The position numbers and the translations under genes are program-made. 64,000 nucleotides of DNA. It comes from SAR86 cluster bacterium AG-349-I13 (GTDB taxonomy: Bacteria > Pseudomonadota > Gammaproteobacteria > Magnimaribacterales > TMED112). Positions within the stretch are counted from its first letter, which is position 1, and each line of letters opens with the position of its first letter. Of the stretch, positions 1-9,264 are shown in pieces. The notes under the pieces were generated by a model, which did no database searches, had not been told where the DNA came from, and saw only the letters and a program-made list of their open reading frames with translations. The stretch covers positions 188,001-252,000 of the forward strand of contig QCDB01000001.1 in the NCBI GenBank assembly GCA_003278815.1, read 5' to 3'.

Positions 1-789
1 ATCGCTCTATTTTTTGTTTTAGGCTTAATGATCTATTTAGCCGACATAACTATGAACTTGGATGAGGAATCTAAGGACATTTATATTTCTGATCAAGAGT
101 TGAATAGCCTTTTTTCTGCTTGGAATTCTCAAGTTGGCAGGCCGCCAAATGAAGAAGAAGCTATAAATATCATTAACGATTTTATTGAAGAAGAGATTTT
201 ATATCGAGAAGCTATGCGGCTGGGTCTGGATCAAAATGACAGAATAATTAAAAGACGTCTTGCGCAAAAGATTTCTTTTTTAAAACAAGAAACGAATAGA
301 GAAGAGCCCAGCAATGACCAACTAACCGATTTTTTTAAACTGAATCAGGATAAGTATTATGTTCCTGCAACCTACTCTTTTACGCATTACTATTTTTCAA
401 ATTCACCGGAGGCAAAAACTAAGGCTCAAAATGCTTTAACTGAAATTGCAGAAACTGGCGAGCTGCAAAAATCAGAACCATTTTTTTTAGGCAAGAATTT
501 TAGCGAATATAGCTTAGGTGAGATTGAACAAGCTTTTGGTAAGGAGCTCCTGAGTGCATTTTCTAATCCATTATTGAACGAATGGATTGGTCCATTTTCT
601 TCAAGTTATGGCGAACACTTACTTTTCATCAATAACAAAAACATAGGCTATTCGCCAAAATTTGAAGAGATCCAAGATTTAATTAGACAAGACTTTGTAT
701 TACAAGAGCAGGACAGAAAGCTTTCAGACTATATAGACAGCATTAAATCTGAATACAAAGTAATAATTAATCCAACCTTCGAGTTCTAA
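1..789 (+). CDS. Membrane-anchored PpiC-type peptidyl-prolyl isomerase, 5' end cut off
   Basis: The frame is open from base 1, so the true start lies outside the window. The first visible residues (IALFFVLGLMIYLA) are the end of a membrane segment, followed by an acidic, helical N-terminal region and a C-terminal region of parvulin type (around WIGPFSSSYGEHLLFI in the last third). This is the layout of a periplasmic, inner-membrane-anchored rotamase or chaperone that helps fold exported proteins. The stop overlaps the start of the HupE-like gene by one base (TAATG), so the two are probably co-translated. The parvulin core is divergent, and catalytic activity cannot be judged by eye. Confidence 0.75.
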   Translation: MALFFVLGLMIYLADITMNLDEESKDIYISDQELNSLFSAWNSQVGRPPNEEEAINIINDFIEEEILYREAMRLGLDQNDRIIKRRLAQKISFLKQETNREEPSNDQLTDFFKLNQDKYYVPATYSFTHYYFSNSPEAKTKAQNALTEIAETGELQKSEPFFLGKNFSEYSLGEIEQAFGKELLSAFSNPLLNEWIGPFSSSYGEHLLFINNKNIGYSPKFEEIQDLIRQDFVLQEQDRKLSDYIDSIKSEYKVIINPTFEF

Positions 790-1742
790 TGTTTCAAAAT
801 ATAAAAATTTTTATTTTATTAACATTGTTTCCATTTTCTGTTTATGCTCACGAATTTAATCCTGCTCACTTGGTCGTTAATGAAGTTGAAACAAATACCT
901 ATGAAGCTGAATGGATGTATCCTGTTAAAAATATTGGTGCACGTGGTGAGGTGATATTTCCTGACACCTGCTTAAGGGAAAATACAGAGATTACAAAAAA
1001 TGGTAGATATTTGATTGAAAGCTTTACTTTAATTTGTGAGGGCACTTTAAAGGGCCAGACAATAAATGTCACAAGTTTGAGCGTGCTCACTGATGCCTTA
1101 ATAACAGTGACCCATTTGGATGTATCAACTTTTGAGGGACTCATAAACTCGAAAAACCCCACTATTAAAATACCTTTAAAAAAACAAATTTATCCAACTG
1201 GTTATTTTAGGTTGGGCGTTGATCATCTATTAGATGGCAACGATCATATTATCTTTATCTTTGGGTTGCTTTTTCTAGTTTCAAATTTAATTGTTGCCAT
1301 TAAAACAATCACAGCTTTTACTATTGCCCACAGCATTACTTTGGGCTTGTCGGTCTTTGGCTTAATCTCGTTACCCCAAGCAACAGTCGAAGCTATCATT
1401 GCGCTCACCATCATTTATTTAGCTTACGAAATCAGTCATCAAAAAAAATATAGGAGCACTCCCTGGCTTATAGCGTTTGGCTTCGGGTTACTCCATGGTC
1501 TGGGTTTTGCCAATGTTTTAAGTGGTATCGGTATTGCCAATGAACAACTAGCAATGTCCTTGCTGTTTTTTAATTTAGGCATAGAGGCAGGCCAGCTTTT
1601 ATTGATTCCAGTATTTGCTTTTTTGTTATGGGGCGTCAGCAAAATCAAGCTCAACCAAGCTTTTACCGCTTTTTCTTATTTAGTAATTGGTAGTTTGGGT
1701 TCTTATTGGTTTATTGACAGATTAGCAGGGATTATTCTGTAA
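789..1742 (+). CDS. HupE/UreJ-family membrane protein
   Basis: 317 residues. A signal peptide (about residues 1-20, ending SVYA before HEF) is followed by a roughly 115-residue exported domain and then about six membrane helices. The block near residue 140 (LGVDHLLDGNDHIIFIF) fits the HupE/UreJ-2 signature, in which His and Asp residues are thought to bind Ni2+ or Co2+. Characterised relatives are nickel/cobalt permeases, but no hydrogenase or urease gene is visible here, so the substrate is open. It starts inside the stop of the upstream isomerase gene. Its 3' end overlaps the convergent phosphotransferase gene by 11 bases. Confidence 0.8.
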   Translation: MFQNIKIFILLTLFPFSVYAHEFNPAHLVVNEVETNTYEAEWMYPVKNIGARGEVIFPDTCLRENTEITKNGRYLIESFTLICEGTLKGQTINVTSLSVLTDALITVTHLDVSTFEGLINSKNPTIKIPLKKQIYPTGYFRLGVDHLLDGNDHIIFIFGLLFLVSNLIVAIKTITAFTIAHSITLGLSVFGLISLPQATVEAIIALTIIYLAYEISHQKKYRSTPWLIAFGFGLLHGLGFANVLSGIGIANEQLAMSLLFFNLGIEAGQLLLIPVFAFLLWGVSKIKLNQAFTAFSYLVIGSLGSYWFIDRLAGIIL

Positions 1743-3522
1743 GCTCAAAAAAACTTTGCAACTGCTCTTTTGAGTAGACATTATTATTTGCTCTCCAAAC
1801 ACTAGAAGCTCCTGTTTTGCTGTTTTTAAATTGTACACAGTCTTCATTATTTGTTTGCTGACCTGTGATGATTTGGCATTTATCGATCCAGATATAATTT
1901 TGATCACTTGGCAATCTCTTAACATGCCGTTCGAGCGAAAGAGAATAATAAAATTCAAACATTATTCTGGAGACCTGAATATCTTTGTCCAGCAATATGA
2001 GGGCCGGATACTCTACAAACCTCTCGCCAAAATCAACAATCTTTTCTGAGGTATTTACTTTGAGGTTTGCAGTTATTTGTGGAAAAGACCAAAGCTCCAG
2101 AATTCTCTTTTTATTGTTATCTATCACCTCATCTAATGTCTCGCGTTCTATGCTTTCTTCAAAAAATAGATTTCTACCTAATGCCATCCCTTTTGTGTCT
2201 GTTCCAACAAACCCTAAAGCAGTTGGCCCAATATCAAAAAGACTACCTTCTTGATCAAAAGTGCTCGGTATTAAACCCTTACCAAATATAAGAAAAAGAT
2301 TTTTTCTATCCCCTTTGTTTAAAAGGTCTGTTGCAGTATTTTTCAATGCAAGGTGATCAGATAAAACAACCAGAATAGTGCTGTCATAAAGACTTGAGTT
2401 TTTGAATTTTTTAACAAAACCTCCTACCAAACTGTCAACACAATGAACCGCATTAAGGATTCTGTTCTGACCATCTTGATAAATTTTATTATTACAAGAC
2501 TTTGATAAATACCCATTTGGGTGATGTGTATCTAAAGTTAAAGCAAAGAGTCCGAACGGCTTCACGTCAGCATTGAGACTTTGTGCTCTAGCCAAAATCA
2601 AGTCTAATAATTCATCATCGTATACGCCCCATGGTGATCTATAATTTGGATTTTCAAGCTTTGGCTTCAATTCTTTCCACCCTTCTATACTTGAAAAGCC
2701 ATGCGTTGCATAAAATTTTCCTTTACCACCAAATTCAGTGTCAGCACCACCCATATAATGAAGTTCGTAGCCAGCGTCATTTAGAATATCGCCAGCACAT
2801 TTGGCTAAAGGCATGAATTTATCAACACCTGACATTGAGTTCTGGCTAGCGATCGGAGTAAATAGTGGGACACCACATTGTGATGCGGCCATGCCTCCAA
2901 CTGTCCAATTTGTTGCTTTTGGGATAGAAATGTCAGTAAAAGTAATTGCCTCTTCTTCTAAACTTGAGATATTTGGCACTAAGCCAGGAAAGAGCTGTTG
3001 ATCCAGATAAGTCCTTTCAATTTGTTCGAGGTATAAAAAAATGACGTTTTTATTCTCTTTGGTGTAAGAGATTTTTTGGTCATAAAATAAATCCTTATCT
3101 ATACTGGTTTCAGAGACTGTGAGAAATCTATTAAGATCTAAAAATAATGGGTTTATATAAATACTGCTCGACAGCAAGACCAACCCAAAGAGAAATTCTG
3201 TAAAGTTTGTTTTTTCTCCAGTAAGAAAAATTGTGAAATATTTAAAAGATTTAATACAAGCGTAAACAAAGGTAAGGAAGAGAATTGTCGGAATGATGTA
3301 CTCTTCATACCCAACACCCTTTACTCCAAAAACAAAATGAAAAACCAAAGCTTCAAATATATCCTCCCCAAAAATTTCTTGTAAAAAAGCGTACCATGCA
3401 AGTATAAAGAGGTTTCCAAACAGAAGTAGCCCAACAAGGAATTTTAGAAAACTTTGATTTCCCGTAAGGTTTTTTCTAAAGAAAAGCATCGAGAGTGATT
3501 TGAAAACTAGGCTTAGTAACAT
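1732..3522 (-). CDS. MdoB/LtaS-type phosphoglycerol or phosphoethanolamine transferase (sulfatase fold)
   Basis: 596 residues. About four membrane helices occupy residues 1-130, followed by an extracytoplasmic alkaline-phosphatase-superfamily domain. It starts at NVIFLYLEQIERTYL, has the nucleophile region KATNWTVGGMAASQCGVP (a Thr is the likely metal-bound nucleophile) and the MGGADTEFGGKGKFY block seen in OpgB/MdoB-like enzymes, with a later LSDH metal site. Such enzymes move phosphoglycerol or phosphoethanolamine from lipids to periplasmic glucans or envelope sugars. The exact acceptor is not shown by the sequence. The gene stands alone, with ATG at 3522. Confidence 0.8.
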   Translation of the reverse strand: MLLSLVFKSLSMLFFRKNLTGNQSFLKFLVGLLLFGNLFILAWYAFLQEIFGEDIFEALVFHFVFGVKGVGYEEYIIPTILFLTFVYACIKSFKYFTIFLTGEKTNFTEFLFGLVLLSSSIYINPLFLDLNRFLTVSETSIDKDLFYDQKISYTKENKNVIFLYLEQIERTYLDQQLFPGLVPNISSLEEEAITFTDISIPKATNWTVGGMAASQCGVPLFTPIASQNSMSGVDKFMPLAKCAGDILNDAGYELHYMGGADTEFGGKGKFYATHGFSSIEGWKELKPKLENPNYRSPWGVYDDELLDLILARAQSLNADVKPFGLFALTLDTHHPNGYLSKSCNNKIYQDGQNRILNAVHCVDSLVGGFVKKFKNSSLYDSTILVVLSDHLALKNTATDLLNKGDRKNLFLIFGKGLIPSTFDQEGSLFDIGPTALGFVGTDTKGMALGRNLFFEESIERETLDEVIDNNKKRILELWSFPQITANLKVNTSEKIVDFGERFVEYPALILLDKDIQVSRIMFEFYYSLSLERHVKRLPSDQNYIWIDKCQIITGQQTNNEDCVQFKNSKTGASSVWRANNNVYSKEQLQSFFELTE

Positions 3523-3564
3523 TTGAGTTATAGGATAATAGAGTTAAAGATTTTTACCAAAATT

Positions 3565-3930
3565 ATGAGCTTTGAAAAAATAAATTTTAAAGAAAAGTTT
3601 TCGAAATTCTCTGAGCACTGGCAACCCAAAGTAGTTGCCAATCTGAATGACTACGAAATTAAACTTGTAAAGATAAAAGATGACTTTGTTTGGCACCTTC
3701 ACGAAGAGACAGATGAAGCATTTATCGTTTTAGAAGGTCAAATGCATATAGAATTTGAGGATCGAACAGTAAAGCTGACTAAAGGAGAAATGTTGGTTGT
3801 GCCAAAGGGGACGAGACATAGGCCATACGCTGAGCAAGAAGCACATATAATGATTGTTGAACCAAAAGATATTAGAAATACTGGTAATATCGAAGACAAC
3901 CTAACAGCGCCTAATGATGAGTGGGTATGA
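3565..3930 (+). CDS. Small cupin-domain protein
   Basis: 121 residues from the ATG at 3565. A TTG 42 bases upstream is in frame, but its extra residues lie outside the fold. It is a single cupin barrel: the first motif is WHLHEETDEAFIVLEG (two His and one Glu as metal ligands) and the second runs through GEMLVVPKGTRHRPYA. The size matches small mannose-6-phosphate-isomerase-like cupins of unknown substrate. It is divergent from the phosphotransferase gene and followed 54 bases later by the MAPEG gene. Metal binding is well supported; the reaction is unknown. Confidence 0.8.
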   Translation: MSFEKINFKEKFSKFSEHWQPKVVANLNDYEIKLVKIKDDFVWHLHEETDEAFIVLEGQMHIEFEDRTVKLTKGEMLVVPKGTRHRPYAEQEAHIMIVEPKDIRNTGNIEDNLTAPNDEWV

Positions 3931-3984
3931 GATTGTATTTATTTTCTATGACTGATAATCTTTTAATTTAAACATAGGAAATTT

Positions 3985-4350
3985 ATGGAAATTTACATTG
4001 TCTTAGCTTTATTACTCACGCTATTTCAGTCTTGGTTAATACCCATGGCTATTGATATTAAAAACTTGCACTGGATGATGGGTGTTAGAGACAGCTCTCC
4101 ATCTGCATCGATTTTATTAAAGAGAGCCAGAAGAGCTTCTTTAAATTTACATGAAAGTTTAGCACCTTTTCTAGCACTAGTTTTAGCATCAATGTATTTG
4201 GGAATAGACAATGCCACTTACGCTTGTTGGTGGCTTATTTTGAGAGTGGTGCATGGCGCAACATATTTGATTGGCGTGCCGTACGTAAGGACATTAGCAT
4301 TTATAGGTTCTATACTTTGTTTAGCAGCCATGGCCATGGCACTTCTGTAA
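3985..4350 (+). CDS. MAPEG-family integral membrane protein
   Basis: 121 residues, four hydrophobic segments. The block RARRASLNLHESLAPFLALVL (about residues 48-68) is the MAPEG signature (Arg-rich turn, then N-x-x-E). Family members include membrane glutathione transferases, but most short bacterial ones are uncharacterised. A TAGGAAA ribosome binding site lies 5 bases before the ATG, one of the few clear ones here. The lipoprotein gene follows after 3 bases, so the two probably share a transcript. Confidence 0.8.
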   Translation: MEIYIVLALLLTLFQSWLIPMAIDIKNLHWMMGVRDSSPSASILLKRARRASLNLHESLAPFLALVLASMYLGIDNATYACWWLILRVVHGATYLIGVPYVRTLAFIGSILCLAAMAMALL

Positions 4351-4353
4351 TTT

Positions 4354-4740
4354 ATGAAATCTATAACAAATCTTTCTTTGCTACTCATTGTTATGGGGTG
4401 TTCTGTTCTGCAAAACTCTGATACAGAAGGTGAATACAGATACGTGCCTATTACTGATGCATTAAAGAAATTATCTGATAAAGACTTTGCCTCAAGACTC
4501 AGAACTGCTTCATTAACTTGTGAAAACGATATGTTACAAGTTTATGTTCCGTCAAGGACAACTGATCCTGAAGGCTGGCAAAATGGCCAAAGAGAGAGAC
4601 GAAGATACTTTACTAATTGTTTAGAGCTTAAAGGGTTTGAAAGAAAATGGTTTTCAGCTAGCGCCATTAAAAAACAGAAGAGTAAAGAGAATAGAGAGCT
4701 CACTACTGAAGAATTACTCAAAAAACCTAGGTACTTGTAA
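4354..4740 (+). CDS. Putative lipoprotein, unknown function
   Basis: 128 residues. The N-terminus MKSITNLSLLLIVMGC is a lipoprotein signal with the acylated Cys at about residue 16; Met at -2 is less common in a lipobox. The mature part is charged, has two further Cys residues (near TCEND and TNCLEL) that could form a disulfide, and ends in a lysine-rich tail. I recognise no family. It follows the MAPEG gene by 3 bases. Its stop is directly next to the stop of the convergent small gene at 4741. Confidence 0.65.
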   Translation: MKSITNLSLLLIVMGCSVLQNSDTEGEYRYVPITDALKKLSDKDFASRLRTASLTCENDMLQVYVPSRTTDPEGWQNGQRERRRYFTNCLELKGFERKWFSASAIKKQKSKENRELTTEELLKKPRYL

Positions 4741-5025
4741 TTAAGTCAATTCCCAAGACATAACTCCTGCTTGTGTTTCTTTGTATGCGAACCATTGTTT
4801 AGTCGATGATTTATCTTCTGTGCTTAGTCTTACTCTTGCGCATACAATTATGATACGACCAAATTTTTGTTGATTTATTCTATAAGAAAAATCAGCCTCT
4901 TTAGCGTTGAGTTTTTTTACAACATCAGATGTTATTGTGCTTTTGCTAAATGACTCAGATACTGATAGAAGCGTAGATTTTTTCCTAAAACCTAATAGAA
5001 ACAAAATGTATCTCAACCTAAACAT
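4741..5025 (-). CDS. Hypothetical protein, 94 residues
   Basis: A short reading frame with a hydrophobic basic N-terminus (MFRLRYILFLLGFRKKS), then a mixed alpha/beta-looking region rich in Ser, Lys and Val that ends FAYKETQAGVMSWELT. I do not recognise the family. Support for a real gene is its end-to-end fit with the lipoprotein gene (stops abutting at 4740/4741) and the absence of any competing frame. The N-terminus may be a membrane anchor. Confidence 0.5.
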   Translation of the reverse strand: MFRLRYILFLLGFRKKSTLLSVSESFSKSTITSDVVKKLNAKEADFSYRINQQKFGRIIIVCARVRLSTEDKSSTKQWFAYKETQAGVMSWELT

Positions 5026-5163
5026 AATAGTAGCTATGTGTATTTTTATTACATTTATTCTATATAATTTTGTATTTAAGTAAAATTAAAAGACATACTT
5101 TTACCTATATACTTTTGCTTACTTTCATAGAAAGTCTTTATAAACAAAAGATTAGTTTCAAAC

Positions 5164-5169
5164 TATAAT
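5164..5169 (+). promoter_or_regulatory. Candidate -10 element of ald
   Basis: A perfect TATAAT ends 7 bases before the ald ATG at 5177, so transcription would start at about base 5176. The transcript would have almost no leader. GAAAGG lies directly against the ATG, too close for normal Shine-Dalgarno use. No good -35 box is visible. Confidence 0.4.
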
Positions 5170-5176
5170 TGAAAGG

Positions 5177-6262
5177 ATGAAAATCGGAGTGCCTAAAGAA
5201 ATTAAAAATAATGAGTGTAGGGTTGGCCTTACACCAGACTCAGTTGGAGCATTGTCTTCTAGTCATAGAGTTTTTGTTGAGAAGAATGCTGGAAAAGCTA
5301 TAGGTTTCTCTGATGAAATGTACCAAGCAAATGGTGCAGAAATTTTAGGGCATGCATCTTCGGTTTTTGAAGAATCAGAGCTAATAGTAAAAGTCAAAGA
5401 ACCCTTGCCCGAGGAAAATCAGTTTTTATCATCAAAACATACACTTTTTACCTATTTGCACCTTGCAGGCAATAAGAAAAATGCAAGAAACCTTATAGAT
5501 ACAAAAGTGAAAGGAGTTGCTTATGAAACCGTTACTGCTAATGACGGCAGTCTTCCTCTTCTAGCACCTATGAGCAAAATTGCAGGCCGCATTAGTTTAG
5601 TTGTTGGCCAATATTTTCTTCTTAAACCCAATAAAGGCATTGGAACTCTATTTGGAAACTTTGAAAATATTCTTCCTCGTGAAGTTTCGGTTGTTGGAGC
5701 TGGCGTTGCTGGCAGAGAAGCAATAAGTAAGGGCATTGACTCAGGCGCCCATGTAAATGTTTTAGATATTTCTGAACAAAAACTTGAAGATTTATCAAAG
5801 GAATTTGGTAACAAAAATATTTCTTATATTTATTCCACACCAGGAAGCATTTCTGATGCTGTGAGTAGGTCTGATCTGGTAATAGGTTCTGTTTATGTGG
5901 TTGGTAAAGAAGCGCCAAAAGTGATTACTAAAGAAATGCTAAAAGAAATGAAACCCGGTAGCGTGCTAGTAGACATATCTATCGATCAAGGCGGCTGCAT
6001 TGAAACTAGCAGACCAACAACTCATGATGATCCGGTCTTTTTAGAAGAAGAGGTAGTTCATTATTGTGTTACTAATATGCCTGGGGCAGTACCATTAACA
6101 GCATCTTTGGCATTGAATCATGCAACTTTACCATTTATTAAAAAAATTGCAGATCTTGGTCTTGAAAAAGCGTGTGCTTCAGACCACCACTTAGCGAATG
6201 GTCTCAATATGGCTAATGGCGAGATAAAACACCCCTCTGTTGAGGCAGCCCTTAATGCCTAG
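5177..6262 (+). CDS. ald: Alanine dehydrogenase
   Basis: 361 residues, the family's usual length. It catalyses the reversible NAD-dependent oxidative deamination of L-alanine to pyruvate and ammonia in the cytosol. The N-terminus MKIGVPKEIKNNECRVGLTP is diagnostic. The substrate-binding Arg15 and Lys74 (VKVKEP) and catalytic His95 (YLHLA) are present, and the Rossmann motif VVGAGVAGREA lies at about residues 174-184. It faces ppsA tail to tail: the two stop codons share the palindrome CTAG at 6259-6262. Together the pair could carry alanine carbon to pyruvate and on to PEP. Confidence 0.95.
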   Translation: MKIGVPKEIKNNECRVGLTPDSVGALSSSHRVFVEKNAGKAIGFSDEMYQANGAEILGHASSVFEESELIVKVKEPLPEENQFLSSKHTLFTYLHLAGNKKNARNLIDTKVKGVAYETVTANDGSLPLLAPMSKIAGRISLVVGQYFLLKPNKGIGTLFGNFENILPREVSVVGAGVAGREAISKGIDSGAHVNVLDISEQKLEDLSKEFGNKNISYIYSTPGSISDAVSRSDLVIGSVYVVGKEAPKVITKEMLKEMKPGSVLVDISIDQGGCIETSRPTTHDDPVFLEEEVVHYCVTNMPGAVPLTASLALNHATLPFIKKIADLGLEKACASDHHLANGLNMANGEIKHPSVEAALNA

Positions 6263-8613
6263 GCCTTTGAAAGTTTAAGCCAGGTTTCGATCACAGTATC
6301 AGGATTGAGGGAAATGCTATTAATGCCTTCTTGAAGTAACCACGCGGCAAAGTCTGCATGATCAGAAGGGCCTTGGCCACAAATTCCCACATATTTACCT
6401 TTTGACTTACATGCACTAATTGTTAGTGAAAGCATCTTTCTTACTGCCATATCTCTTTCATCAAATATGTCAGAAACAAGTGCGGAATCTCTGTCTAACC
6501 CCAAAGTTAGTTGTGTCATGTCATTTGACCCAATTGACATACCATCGAAATAAGATAAAAAATCCTCGGCGAGCAAAGCATTTGAGGGAATCTCAGACAT
6601 CATTAAAACCTTGAGAGCATTTTCACCTCGTTTTAAGCCATTAAGTTCCAAAAGCTCAACTACACTTTTTGCTTCTTCAATTGTTCTTACAAACGGAATC
6701 ATTAACTGCACATTGGTAAGACCCATATTGTTTCTAACCCTTTTAAGTGCCTCGCATTCTAGCTCAAAACATTCTCTAAAATCTTCCGATATATATCTGC
6801 CCGCTCCTCTGAATCCCAGCATAGGATTCTCTTCTTTTGGTTCAAAATATTTCCCCCCTATTAGGTTTGCATACTCATTTGATTTGAAGTCTGACAATCT
6901 GACAATTACAGGCTTTGGTGCGAAAGAGGCAGCTATTGTTGCTATGCCTTCAGATAGTTTTTCAATGAAGAATGTCCTTGCATCTGAATATCCAGCAAGT
7001 TTGTTTTGAATGTTTTTTGCAGTCTGTTTATCAATAGTTTTTATACCTAGTAGAGCTTTGGGATGGATGCCAATCATTTTATTGATAATGAATTCTACTC
7101 TTGCTAAACCAACCCCTTCGTTAGGCATCATTGAAAAACTCATTGCTTTATCAGGGTTACCAACATTCATCATAATTTTCACTGGCACCTCAGGCATAGA
7201 TCCAAACTTAATCTTTTCAACTTTGTAATCAAGTTCTCCTTTATAAACTCTACCCTCATTACCCTCTCCACAACTAACAGTTACTTTTGAGTTGTCTAGA
7301 ATAAACTTTGTAGCAGTATTACAACCAACAATTGCCGGTATACCCAGCTCTCGAGCGATGATTGCAGCGTGACAAGTTCTACCGCCTCTATTAGTCACTA
7401 TGCCTGATGCAATCTTCATAACTGGTTCCCAATCTGGGTCAGTCATATCTGTAACTAGCACATCACCAGGTTTTATATTCTCTATTTCTGATATATCTTT
7501 TACTACTTTTGCTGTACCAGCACCGATTTTTTGACCAACACTTTTGCCGCGTACTATTAGCTCGCCTTTTTCTTTGAGTGTATATTTTTCAAAATAATTC
7601 GAAACTTTACTTTGAACCGTCTCAGGCCTCGCCTGGAGAATATAAATTTTTTTATCTTTCCCATCCTTAGCCCACTCGATATCCATAGGCACTTTGTAAT
7701 GATCCTCAATAGTTTTTGCATAATTAGCTAGTTCGATAATTTCATCGTTAGTAAGTGAAAACTTATTAGCTTCCTTTTTTGTAACTTTGACGTATTTAAC
7801 ACTCTTACCAGGCAGATTATTATCAGCGAAAATCATTTTTTTGGCTTTTTCGCCCAAACTTTTTTTAATAATTGGGAAATTATTTTTTCTCAGCGCCTCT
7901 TTAAAAACATAAAATTCATCTGGATTAACTGTGCCCTGAACAATGCCCTCGCCCAAACCATAAGATGAGGTGATAAAAATTGAACCCCTATGTCCTGATT
8001 CAGTATCAAGTGTAAAAGCTACTCCTGAAGACCCAATATCACTTCTAACCATTTCTTGGACTCCAACAGAAATTGAAAGTGTGGTTTTAAATTTTCTAAG
8101 CTTTCTATATGAAATTGCTCTGTCGGTAAATAATGAAGCATAAACTTTACGAACAGCATCTATCAAATTTTCAAAACCATCAATATTCAAAAAAGTTTCT
8201 TGTTGTCCAGCAAATGAGGCATCAGGTAGGTCTTCTGCGGTAGCCGAAGAACGAACAGCAAAACTTTTACCAGTTTTAGAAACAGTCAACCAGGCACTTT
8301 CTAATTCTGAAATTAAATTTTGCGGTAGAGGTGTTTTTAGAATCAAACTTCTCAATTTCTTTCCAGAACGTCTTAAATCGCTAAGATTTTCAACATTTAA
8401 ATTTGCTAATTCCTTGGAAATTACCTTATCGATCTTATTGCTAGATATAAATTCATTAAATGCTGAAGATGTAATAGCAAAACCTCCTGGCACATTGATC
8501 CCTAACCCCGCAAGGTTACTTATCATTTCTCCTAGAGATGAATTTTTGCCACCAACAGCATCAAAATCTTTCATGGAGATTTCATTCAGATTTTTAATAA
8601 AAGTTCTGGCCAT
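6259..8613 (-). CDS. ppsA: Phosphoenolpyruvate synthase
   Basis: 784 residues, full length. It converts pyruvate, ATP and water to PEP, AMP and phosphate. In order: an N-terminal ATP-grasp/pyruvate phosphate dikinase domain (GGKNSSLGEM near residue 22, SSATAEDLPDASFAGQQETF near 120-140), the swivelling phosphohistidine domain with GGRTCHAAIIARELG (His about 415), and the PEP-binding barrel with SIGSNDMTQLTLGLDRDS and a catalytic Cys in GICGQGPSD near the C-terminus. It is monocistronic. A TATAAT on the minus strand at 8634-8639 would give a leader of about 14 bases. Confidence 0.96.
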   Translation of the reverse strand: MARTFIKNLNEISMKDFDAVGGKNSSLGEMISNLAGLGINVPGGFAITSSAFNEFISSNKIDKVISKELANLNVENLSDLRRSGKKLRSLILKTPLPQNLISELESAWLTVSKTGKSFAVRSSATAEDLPDASFAGQQETFLNIDGFENLIDAVRKVYASLFTDRAISYRKLRKFKTTLSISVGVQEMVRSDIGSSGVAFTLDTESGHRGSIFITSSYGLGEGIVQGTVNPDEFYVFKEALRKNNFPIIKKSLGEKAKKMIFADNNLPGKSVKYVKVTKKEANKFSLTNDEIIELANYAKTIEDHYKVPMDIEWAKDGKDKKIYILQARPETVQSKVSNYFEKYTLKEKGELIVRGKSVGQKIGAGTAKVVKDISEIENIKPGDVLVTDMTDPDWEPVMKIASGIVTNRGGRTCHAAIIARELGIPAIVGCNTATKFILDNSKVTVSCGEGNEGRVYKGELDYKVEKIKFGSMPEVPVKIMMNVGNPDKAMSFSMMPNEGVGLARVEFIINKMIGIHPKALLGIKTIDKQTAKNIQNKLAGYSDARTFFIEKLSEGIATIAASFAPKPVIVRLSDFKSNEYANLIGGKYFEPKEENPMLGFRGAGRYISEDFRECFELECEALKRVRNNMGLTNVQLMIPFVRTIEEAKSVVELLELNGLKRGENALKVLMMSEIPSNALLAEDFLSYFDGMSIGSNDMTQLTLGLDRDSALVSDIFDERDMAVRKMLSLTISACKSKGKYVGICGQGPSDHADFAAWLLQEGINSISLNPDTVIETWLKLSKA

Positions 8614-8700
8614 GCTTTCTATTTAAAAATTCAATTATATAATTTAAATCCCCAATAGGCTTAAAGTTGGTTTTTAATGAACTAAACTTAAATAAAAACT

Positions 8701-9264
8701 ATGAATGACGCTTTAAATAACATACTTAATAGAAACTCACACAGAAGTTTAATAGAACCAGCTCCCACTCAAGATGAGATGGATTTAGTTTTTAAGGCTG
8801 CCTTGAGAGCACCTGATCATGCGTGGCTTAGACCATCTTCTTTTATAGAAATTCAAGGAGAGGGATTAAAAAAACTGTCCGCCGCTTTTGTTAGTTATGC
8901 TAAAGAAAATATTGAAAATCTAGAAAAAGAAAAACTAAAAAAATACGAGCAAGCACCCTTTAGAGCGCCAATGATAGTTGTATTAGTCTGCACGCCCAAA
9001 GAACACCCCATGGTTCCAGAAATAGAACAAATAATGTCAACAGCAACGGCAGGGCAAAACATTCTTCTTGCTTTAAATTCGATGGGTTATGGTGGTATGT
9101 GGCGTACAGGCACTTTCTCACTTAACGATAAAATTAGTAAATATTTAGAGTTAGATGAGGGCCAAAAGGTAGTTGGCTATTTATATATTGGTACGCCAGA
9201 AGGTAAAGCCAAAAAAATTCCTGAACTCAATATACAAGACTTTGTGACTAAATGGGACTCATAA
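8701..9264 (+). CDS. Nitroreductase-family flavoprotein, YdjA-like
   Basis: 187 residues. It is the short, single-domain nitroreductase fold: RNSHRSLIEPAPTQDEM at the start (FMN phosphate contacts), AALRAPDHAWLRPSSF, a central APMIVVLVCTPKEH strand, and GGMWRTGTFS near residue 140. These residues match the YdjA subgroup, which binds FMN and uses NAD(P)H. The physiological substrate is unknown. It is the first gene of a long plus-strand run; the next gene's ATG follows its stop with no gap. Confidence 0.88.
   Translation: MNDALNNILNRNSHRSLIEPAPTQDEMDLVFKAALRAPDHAWLRPSSFIEIQGEGLKKLSAAFVSYAKENIENLEKEKLKKYEQAPFRAPMIVVLVCTPKEHPMVPEIEQIMSTATAGQNILLALNSMGYGGMWRTGTFSLNDKISKYLELDEGQKVVGYLYIGTPEGKAKKIPELNIQDFVTKWDS

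Noticed and set aside
6611-7009. 132-codon plus-strand frame inside ppsA
   Set aside because: ppsA is full length and conserved across this stretch; the frame is a shadow.
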